The notes beneath the pieces were generated by a model, which saw only the letters and a program-made list of their open reading frames with translations, made no database searches and was not told the DNA's origin. Of a stretch of DNA of 11,366 nucleotides, positions 6,779 to 11,366 are shown in pieces. The first letter of the stretch is position 1; each line of letters opens with the position of its first letter. A program made the translations under genes and the position numbers. The stretch comes from Bacillota bacterium (GTDB lineage Bacteria > Bacillota > Clostridia > Lachnospirales > Lachnospiraceae): positions 1-11,366 of the forward strand of contig JAEYXC010000303.1 of assembly GCA_023428655.1 (NCBI GenBank), in the 5' to 3' direction.

Positions 6779-6788
6779 AGAGAATGAT

Positions 6789-6836
6789 CCTCTTACCTTT
6801 ATGATAGTTTATCGAAAGGTAAGAGGTTTTTATTTT
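6789..6836 (+). terminator. Intrinsic terminator between the small membrane protein gene and capA
   Basis: A perfect 12-bp stem (6789-6800 with 6815-6826) with a 14-nt loop that can itself pair (GAT/ATC) is followed by TTTTTATTTTT. It is a textbook rho-independent terminator. Only about 8 nt separate it from the capA ribosome site. Confidence 0.92.
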
Positions 6837-6855
6837 TAAACAGAAAGGAGTTACT

Positions 6856-8031
6856 ATGCGAAAGAGAAATCTTGTACTGCTGTCCATAATCTGTATCCTG
6901 ACCATTATTGCCCTTACAGGGATACTTGTAATTGTTTATGATCAACGACAAACGCATAACAATGAACAGACGGAGCCTGTGGATCCTACGCCTTCTCCTA
7001 CCGTTACCCCCATACCCTCCACACCTGTTCCCTCTCCTACCCCCGCTCCGACACCAACACCGGCAGAGGTACGTAAGGAGCCCATCGTCTTAGGCTTTGC
7101 AGGGGATGTAAATCTGGATGAGGATTCCCACCCGGTTGCAAAATACGATTCCGAGGGGAAGGGAATCTTAGGCGTTCTCTCCGAGGATTTGGTTGAGGAA
7201 ATGAACGCTGCCGACATTATGATGTTAAATAACGAATTTGCTTATAGTACCAGAGGTGTTGAGGAGACGGATAAATCATATACCTTCCGTGCTGATCCGA
7301 GCAGAGTAGGTATTCTGAAGGAGATGGGTGTGGATATTGTATCCTTAGCCAATAACCATGCACTTGATTTTGGTCCCGATGCTCTCCTTGATACCTTCAC
7401 CACACTAGATTCAGCAAAAATCGCTTATGTGGGTGCAGGAGAAAATATGGCAAGAGCAAAGGCTCCAATTTATTTTACCGTAGGGGATAAGACCATTGCC
7501 TTTGTAGCAGCCTCCCGCGTCATCTTCGCTATGGATTGGTATGCAACAGATACCTCGCCCGGAATGATTGGAACCTATGACCCTACCCTCTTCCTGGAGT
7601 CCATCCGAGAAGCGAAGGAGAATGCTGATTTTGTTGTTGCCTATGTTCATTGGGGCGTAGAGAGGAAGCACGATCCGGAGAATTATCAGAAGGTATTTGC
7701 AAGGAACTACATTGATGCAGGTGCGGATGCGGTCATCGGCTGCCATCCTCATGTCATGCAGGGCCTTCAGTTTTATAAAGGAAAACTTATCGCCTATAGC
7801 CTTGGTAACTACTGGTTTAATAGGTCCACCAAGGAATCCGGGATGCTGAAGATCTATCTGGAGTCCGATGATACACTAAAGGTTCAACTTCTTCCTGTGA
7901 TGAATAAGGATACCAAGACCTATATTCTGACCGGAGAAAAGGAACGCAAGAACTACTTCGATTTCATGGAGGGTATCTCCTTTGATGTGAAGATCGATGA
8001 GGAGGGCTTTGTGACAGAGGCCGATAAGTAG
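6856..8031 (+). CDS. CapA-family membrane-anchored metallophosphatase-like protein
   Basis: A 391-residue member of the CapA/PgsA family (poly-gamma-glutamate capsule anchoring proteins with a calcineurin-like phosphoesterase fold). It has a basic N-terminus and a membrane helix (about 6-28), a Pro-Thr-Ser linker (44-69) and the globular domain outside the cell. Metal-site motifs are present: GDVN (83-86), NNEF (125-128), NNHALD (166-171), HWG (265-267), GCHPHV (295-300) and SLGNYWF (315-321). AAAGGAG (6844-6850) lies 5 nt before the ATG. No capB, capC or pgsE genes are in the window, so capsule synthesis is not shown; stand-alone CapA proteins are common in clostridia and their substrate is unknown. 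The strong terminator directly upstream raises the question of how it is transcribed. Confidence 0.92.
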   Translation: MRKRNLVLLSIICILTIIALTGILVIVYDQRQTHNNEQTEPVDPTPSPTVTPIPSTPVPSPTPAPTPTPAEVRKEPIVLGFAGDVNLDEDSHPVAKYDSEGKGILGVLSEDLVEEMNAADIMMLNNEFAYSTRGVEETDKSYTFRADPSRVGILKEMGVDIVSLANNHALDFGPDALLDTFTTLDSAKIAYVGAGENMARAKAPIYFTVGDKTIAFVAASRVIFAMDWYATDTSPGMIGTYDPTLFLESIREAKENADFVVAYVHWGVERKHDPENYQKVFARNYIDAGADAVIGCHPHVMQGLQFYKGKLIAYSLGNYWFNRSTKESGMLKIYLESDDTLKVQLLPVMNKDTKTYILTGEKERKNYFDFMEGISFDVKIDEEGFVTEADK

Positions 8032-8090
8032 ATTAACCCTCAATTAAAGATAAGTCAATAAAGCGAATATTTCGATACAAGATTTTTATA

Positions 8091-8139
8091 AAGAAAGAGA
8101 AGTGACATTCGGGAACCGATTATGTCACTTCTCTTTCTT
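8091..8139. terminator. Long perfect hairpin after capA, possible bidirectional terminator
   Basis: An 18-bp perfect stem (8091-8108 with 8122-8139) continues inward with TCGG/CCGA (8109-8112, 8116-8119) after a 2-nt bulge, closing on a GAA loop. There is no clean U-tract, but the 3' arm and following bases are U-rich on both strands. It begins 60 nt after the capA stop. Confidence 0.7.
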
Positions 8140-8197
8140 ATAATAGAATACTATAGTATTAATAATTCGCCAAAATCATATTGCTTTGTGTAAAGCC

Positions 8198-8228
8198 TGA
8201 TAATGATAATTCAATTGATAATCATAAT
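8198..8228. promoter_or_regulatory. Direct repeat resembling Fur/PerR-type half-sites
   Basis: The 13-mer TGATAATNATAAT occurs twice (8198-8210 and 8216-8228) with 5 nt between copies, giving an 18-bp period. Each copy contains TGATAAT, the half-site of the Firmicute Fur-family box, and matches 11 of 14 fixed positions of TGATAATNATTATCA. A TTGCTT 18 nt before one GATAAT could make it overlap a promoter. AT-rich sequence lowers the certainty. Confidence 0.4.
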
Positions 8229-8315
8229 ACCAAATATTTCAGCGGCAAACTTGTAGAATGTCCAAAGCAATACAAATAATTACCCGCCTATGTGTATGTT
8301 TATAGTTAAATAATA

Positions 8316-8344
8316 TGGATAATTTTACCGTTTTGTTGTATAAT
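8316..8344 (+). promoter_or_regulatory. Sigma-A-like promoter of the orphan membrane protein gene
   Basis: TGGATA (8316-8321, 4 of 6 matches) is followed after 17 nt by a perfect TATAAT (8339-8344). Transcription would start near 8351, leaving a leader of about 108 nt that contains the 11-bp inverted repeat. Confidence 0.62.
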
Positions 8345-8355
8345 AACATCAAGTC

Positions 8356-8406
8356 TAATCATCCATATAATGAATATTCAAGTATAACTCATCGGATGGA
8401 TGATTA
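8356..8406 (+). repeat. Inverted repeat in the leader of the orphan membrane protein gene
   Basis: TAATCATCCAT (8356-8366) and ATGGATGATTA (8396-8406) are perfect 11-bp reverse complements with 29 nt between them. The structure lies between the predicted transcription start and the ribosome site. It has no U-tract, so it is not a normal terminator; it may be an RNA stem or a protein-binding site. Confidence 0.6.
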
Positions 8407-8458
8407 TTAAGAGTGATGCATTAAATATGTAACAGGACCAAAAGGAGGGAACAAAGTT

Positions 8459-8962
8459 ATGAGATTGGGTAGAGAAATTTATATAGCATTAAAAATACTA
8501 CTGATCTATGCGGTAACCACATTCTTCTTTCAATTATCTCAAAAACTTAGTCCTCTGATATTCGCCGTAAACAAAGGGGATGGAATCAAGAATTTCATAG
8601 AAGTACACCTGATATGGTTTATTTTAATCCTCCTAATCATTATCGTTCTTTTTATGTATATAAGAAAATCGGAAAGTAAATTTAGCCTTTCTTTCATACA
8701 TAACCCACTGATTAGGTTGACTTCTGGACTTTTAATTATGTTTGATGGATTATTTAATTTATTAATTAGTATACCGGTTGCTTTTTCAAATCTCAAAGCA
8801 ATCCATCAATTTTCAGCTGGTATTGAAAATGCATTTGGATCCTCAAGAGCAACTCTTTTTACCTCGAATGTAATTCCATCCTTGTTAAATATGCTACAGA
8901 TATTATTAGGTTTATATTTGATTTTGCGCAAAAAGCAAACTATGCCAGAAAAAGTGGATTAG
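8459..8962 (+). CDS. Four-helix membrane protein, unknown function
   Basis: A 167-residue protein that I do not recognise. Four hydrophobic helices are visible at about 8-26, 50-68, 87-109 and 137-156, with short loops and a basic C-terminal tail; both ends are probably cytoplasmic. No catalytic or metal-binding motif, cysteine or signal peptide cleavage site is evident. GGAGG (8444-8448) lies 10 nt before the ATG. It is a single-gene unit between the hairpin after capA and the oppositely oriented DUF1934 gene. Its local composition is more AT-rich than the neighbours, compatible with an accessory or lineage-specific gene. It could be a small transport, stress or immunity-type membrane protein, but nothing in the sequence decides this. 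Confidence 0.8.
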   Translation: MRLGREIYIALKILLIYAVTTFFFQLSQKLSPLIFAVNKGDGIKNFIEVHLIWFILILLIIIVLFMYIRKSESKFSLSFIHNPLIRLTSGLLIMFDGLFNLLISIPVAFSNLKAIHQFSAGIENAFGSSRATLFTSNVIPSLLNMLQILLGLYLILRKKQTMPEKVD

Positions 8963-9032
8963 CTTCTATTTATTTACCATGTCCTATTGCAGCCTTCAAT
9001 ATATTCTGTAAAGCTCCATCCTATCTCCAACT

Positions 9033-9455
9033 CTATGATTGAGACGACCGGATACGGATTATAGTCCGGTTATCGGAGATATGTTCTTCCTTCGAATAGA
9101 GTGAGTATTCCATAGTAACCTCGAGGGTATGGTTGGTTTCCTCTACAATAAATTGCGAGGTCTGCGCTTGAAAGCATAAGCTTCCATAAGGGGTTTGATA
9201 GGTTACTGGTGTTGTATGCATTAGGTCAAAGCTCATCTCAGAGCTGGAAGCTCCTCTTTTTGTCATCTCAATTTTCTCTGCACCAATTTTAATCATATTC
9301 TTGCTGCGTCCCAGTCCATCTTCAGACAGCTCCTCATATTGAATATAGTGCTTATCATTATGCATATGATAGGTTCCTGAAGCGGTTATGAGAATCGGCT
9401 CTTCCTCAACCCCTATCTGGGTTCCTTCAATAATAATGGATACCTCTTTCGTCAT
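9033..9455 (-). CDS. DUF1934 (YwiB-like) small beta-barrel protein
   Basis: A 140-residue cytoplasmic protein without membrane segments, matching the DUF1934/YwiB pattern: a strand-rich calycin-like fold with the YIQYEE segment, then KIGAEKIEMTKRG, then TPYGSL in the middle, and a final VTMEYSL strand. The biochemical role of the family is not established. In Bacillus, ywiB lies beside the arginyl-tRNA synthetase gene argS, which is absent here. AGGAGGT lies 5 nt before the ATG on the minus strand. The gene has its own sigma-A promoter and is divergent from spoIIR. Its 3' end converges on the orphan membrane protein gene, with about 70 nt between and no clear shared terminator. Confidence 0.88.
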   Translation of the reverse strand: MTKEVSIIIEGTQIGVEEEPILITASGTYHMHNDKHYIQYEELSEDGLGRSKNMIKIGAEKIEMTKRGASSSEMSFDLMHTTPVTYQTPYGSLCFQAQTSQFIVEETNHTLEVTMEYSLYSKEEHISDNRTIIRIRSSQS

Positions 9456-9501
9456 TCTGACCTCCTAGAAATCTTAAATAAGATGATTAAAGCATCTATT
9501 C

Positions 9502-9530
9502 ATTGTACTACCTGTCCCTTCTTAGTTCAA
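9502..9530 (-). promoter_or_regulatory. Sigma-A promoter of the DUF1934 gene
   Basis: On the minus strand TTGAAC (9530-9525) is followed after exactly 17 nt by TACAAT (9507-9502), each close to consensus. The start would be near 9495, giving a leader of about 40 nt. Confidence 0.78.
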
Positions 9531-9552
9531 GCCCCTTATCTACTGAAGGCAT

Positions 9553-9580
9553 GTATAAATTCTTCATTCGTGGCAAGACT
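9553..9580 (+). promoter_or_regulatory. Sigma-F (forespore) promoter of spoIIR
   Basis: GTATA (9553-9557), 14 nt, then GGCAAGACT (9572-9580) matches the forespore pattern with a -10 of GGnnAnAnT at every fixed position. Transcription would start near 9586, just before the GGAGG at 9600. In Bacillus spoIIR is transcribed by sigma-F, which fits. Confidence 0.75.
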
Positions 9581-9609
9581 CCAATTAGAATAAAATTATG
9601 GAGGCTGTT

Positions 9610-10368
9610 ATGAATACGAACTATGATAATAAAAATATCCCTGACTATACACCAATGGATCAATTGCCACACACTTCCTCGCTTCCCTCGACTAGGGACC
9701 GTTTTCCTACCCACCTACATAGAAATCCTTTACCAAGAGGCTTCAACTTCCGGCTATTGATACTCATCCTGTGCTTCGCCGCATTATCAACCTGTTATAT
9801 TAATTCCAGTGCAAAGGCGGATACCTCCCTTCAAGAAGGAATTGCGCATAAGGTTCTGCGCTTTCACGTCATTGCAAACAGTGACAGTGAAGAGGATCAG
9901 ACGCTAAAAATGACTGTAAAAGAGGCACTTGTCGATGATTTATCTCCTCAGCTAAAGGATATTAACGACATGGAGAAGGTTCGATCCATCGTAACCAATC
10001 AACTTGGCACCATACAGTCAAAGGCTGAGAATATCATTCGCCAGCAGGGCTTTGATTATTCCGTATCCGTATCCCTTGAGAAATGTTACTTTCCCCTAAA
10101 GCTTTATGGTAACTACGAATTTCCCCCCGGGTATTATGAGGCCTTACGAGTAAAGATTGGAAAAGCGGAGGGTAAAAACTGGTGGTGCGTAATGTTCCCT
10201 CCTCTTTGCTTCGTGGATGAGACCTACAGTATTGTAGATGATAACTCGAAAGAAAAGCTTCTTGAGCTTCTAACCGATGAAGAGTATGATGTTCTGATCA
10301 GCGGTAGAACGCCCGTAAAGGTCCGCTTCAAATTACTTGATAAGATAAAAGGGCTATTCACCAACTAG
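9610..10368 (+). CDS. spoIIR: Stage II sporulation protein R
   Basis: SpoIIR is made in the forespore, exported to the intermembrane space and triggers the mother-cell protease SpoIIGA to cleave pro-sigma-E, coupling gene expression between the two compartments. Family hallmarks are strong: HKVLRFHVIANSDSEEDQ directly after the membrane segment, and WWCVMFPPLCFVD in the C-terminal half. The open frame starts at 9598, but the GGAGG at 9600-9604 lies inside it and 5 nt before a second ATG at 9610, which I choose (252 residues). The hydrophobic export segment is at about 47-65, so the protein has an unusual N-terminal tail of about 46 residues rich in Asn, Pro and His. No alternative start with a ribosome site lies closer to the membrane segment. 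It is followed by a terminator, so it is monocistronic. Confidence 0.95.
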   Translation: MNTNYDNKNIPDYTPMDQLPHTSSLPSTRDRFPTHLHRNPLPRGFNFRLLILILCFAALSTCYINSSAKADTSLQEGIAHKVLRFHVIANSDSEEDQTLKMTVKEALVDDLSPQLKDINDMEKVRSIVTNQLGTIQSKAENIIRQQGFDYSVSVSLEKCYFPLKLYGNYEFPPGYYEALRVKIGKAEGKNWWCVMFPPLCFVDETYSIVDDNSKEKLLELLTDEEYDVLISGRTPVKVRFKLLDKIKGLFTN

Positions 10369-10409
10369 CAGTATATACAATACCGAACGTTTCTCCATTC
10401 TCGTGAAGC

Positions 10410-10447
10410 AAACCAGTGATTCTATTTCCATGAAGCACTGGTTTTTT
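10410..10447 (+). terminator. Intrinsic terminator of spoIIR
   Basis: AAACCAGTG (10410-10418) pairs perfectly with CACTGGTTT (10436-10444) around a 17-nt loop; the 3' arm runs into a six-T tract. It separates spoIIR from ispE. Confidence 0.88.
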
Positions 10448-10467
10448 ACATGGTACTCAATCCTGAA

Positions 10468-10496
10468 TTGTATCCGACTCATTGATGTGATAGAAT
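10468..10496 (+). promoter_or_regulatory. Probable ispE promoter
   Basis: TTGTAT (10468-10473) is followed after 17 nt by TAGAAT (10491-10496), which is preceded by TGA, an extended -10. The start would be near 10503, with the ispE ribosome site GGAGG at 10518. Confidence 0.6.
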
Positions 10497-10527
10497 ACTT
10501 CTATCCAAGTATACAACGGAGGTAGCT

Positions 10528-11366
10528 ATGAACTCAATTACAGTGAAAGCCTATGCCAAAATAAATCTCGGTCTTGACGTAATAAGAAGACGTCCTGACG
10601 GATATCACGACGTATGTATGATTATGCAGTCTCTGGACCTGCATGACCTGATAACAATTAGTAAATCAAAGGAGGATGGAATTAGAATTCGCACTAATCT
10701 CCACTACCTTCCCAGTAATCAAGACAACCTAGTATATAAAGCTGCGGCTCTCTTTCTTAAAACCCTTGGTGTCGAGGAGGGTCTGTTCATAGAGCTTGAA
10801 AAAAAAATTCCGGTAGCTGCCGGACTGGCTGGCGGAAGCTCGGATGCAGCCGCTACATTGATTGGCTTAAACAAGCTCTATCATGCCGGAATGACCCTCC
10901 CACAATTGCAGGCGCTCGGGGTTAAGCTGGGAGCAGATGTTCCTTACTGCCTTATGCTTGGCACCGCTCTGTCCCAAGGGATTGGCGAAGTGTTAACCCC
11001 CCTCCCTCCCATGCCTTCCTGTTCTATTCTTTTAGTAAAACCGGATATCAGCGTATCAACAAAATATGTTTATGACAATTTAAAGCTGAATGAAACAATT
11101 CAGCATCCGGATATCACTGCCATGATGGCTGCATTGACGAATAAGGATATCTATGCCTTAGCCAAAAGCATGGATAATATCTTGCAAACCGTTACCATAA
11201 AGGAATATCCGATTATCTCTGATATCAAGGATAAGATGAAGGAGCTTGGAGCACTGACCTCTCTCATGAGCGGCAGTGGCCCTACTGTTCTAGGTATCTA
11301 TCAGAATAGAGCAATGGCCAAAAAGGCCCTTTCATACTTTAAAAAATATCAACATTATGGCAAGCA
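10528..11366 (+). CDS. ispE: 4-diphosphocytidyl-2-C-methyl-D-erythritol kinase, 3' end cut by window
   Basis: An ATP-dependent kinase of the GHMP family that phosphorylates CDP-methylerythritol in the non-mevalonate (MEP) route to isopentenyl diphosphate. The frame is open from the ATG at 10528 to the window end, 279 full codons, so only about the last ten residues are missing relative to the usual 280-290. Motifs: KAYAKINLGLDV at the N-terminus, with the conserved Lys and Asn of the substrate site; RPDGYHDV; the glycine-rich ATP loop PVAAGLAGGSSDAAATL; GADVPY; and SGSGPTVLG near the C-terminus. GGAGG (10518-10522) lies 5 nt before the start. It has its own promoter-like sequence after the spoIIR terminator, so it is a housekeeping unit separate from sporulation control. 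Confidence 0.96.
   Translation, partial: MNSITVKAYAKINLGLDVIRRRPDGYHDVCMIMQSLDLHDLITISKSKEDGIRIRTNLHYLPSNQDNLVYKAAALFLKTLGVEEGLFIELEKKIPVAAGLAGGSSDAAATLIGLNKLYHAGMTLPQLQALGVKLGADVPYCLMLGTALSQGIGEVLTPLPPMPSCSILLVKPDISVSTKYVYDNLKLNETIQHPDITAMMAALTNKDIYALAKSMDNILQTVTIKEYPIISDIKDKMKELGALTSLMSGSGPTVLGIYQNRAMAKKALSYFKKYQHYGK

Larger units (their letters stand above)
8140..8458. other. AT-rich regulatory spacer before the orphan membrane protein
   Basis: This 319-nt stretch has no convincing gene; the longest small frame (from 8258, 15 codons) lacks a ribosome site. It contains the Fur-like repeat, a sigma-A-like promoter and a leader inverted repeat listed separately. It also has a 14-bp palindrome AATACTATAGTATT (8147-8160) and a 10-bp inverted pair TATTGCTTTG/CAAAGCAATA (8179-8188, 8263-8272). 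Confidence 0.6.

Noticed and set aside
8179..8272. 10-bp inverted pair TATTGCTTTG/CAAAGCAATA as ends of a small mobile element
   Set aside because: No target duplication and no further similarity beyond the 10 bp; 74 nt between the arms hold only unrelated sequence.
8258..8305. Small open frame of 15 codons in the spacer after capA
   Set aside because: No ribosome site upstream and no recognisable peptide character.
9047..9072. Inverted repeat CCGGA/TCCGG as terminator near the DUF1934 end
   Set aside because: It lies inside the coding region and is not followed by a T-tract on the minus strand.
1..11366. CRISPR array, insertion sequence, tRNA or prophage
   Set aside because: No regularly spaced repeats, transposase motifs, tRNA cloverleaf or phage genes were seen on either strand.

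Overview
The window looks like chromosomal DNA from an anaerobic, endospore-forming Clostridia, most likely a Lachnospiraceae member (Lachnoclostridium/Anaerocolumna-like). The basis is strong GGAGG ribosome sites, moderate-to-low GC, a T-box leader, spoIIR next to ispE, and proteins with the Pro-Thr linkers common in that family. Genus is inference. No rRNA, tRNA, insertion sequence, prophage or CRISPR array is visible.

Positions 1-400 (minus strand) hold a T-box riboswitch with its own promoter and terminator; the gene it controls lies beyond the left edge. Positions 401-1982 (minus) carry a chemotaxis-type signal transducer with no extracytoplasmic sensor, followed by a small protein resembling the STAS-like/SpoIIAA-like fold; they probably form one operon. 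After an AT-rich divergent spacer, pncB (nicotinate phosphoribosyltransferase, NAD salvage) reads rightward, with a short inverted repeat just before its ribosome site.

Positions 3850-8140 (plus) form a cell-envelope block. It has a VanY-type D,D-carboxypeptidase with a long acidic and Thr-Pro-rich tail, preceded by a strongly structured 5' leader; a PlsC acyltransferase for phosphatidic acid synthesis; a small Lys-rich single-pass membrane protein of unknown function; an intrinsic terminator; and a membrane-anchored CapA-family protein that ends at a long perfect hairpin. Positions 8140-8962 contain a regulatory-looking spacer (a direct repeat resembling Fur half-sites, a sigma-A-like promoter, an 11-bp inverted repeat) and an unrecognised four-helix membrane protein.

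Positions 9033-10368 hold a divergent pair: a DUF1934 (YwiB-like) gene on the minus strand from a good sigma-A promoter, and spoIIR on the plus strand from a promoter matching the forespore sigma-F consensus. SpoIIR signals from forespore to mother cell to activate pro-sigma-E. The window ends inside ispE (isoprenoid precursor synthesis), which lacks only its last residues.

No clearly new multi-gene system is evident. The best leads are the structured leader of the carboxypeptidase gene, the unusual N-terminal extension of SpoIIR, the Fur-like repeat before the orphan membrane protein, and the pairing of a sensor-less transducer with a STAS-like protein. Several gene starts were moved from the longest open frame: pncB to 2380, the carboxypeptidase to a TTG at 4053, spoIIR to 9610, and probably the transducer to 1976.
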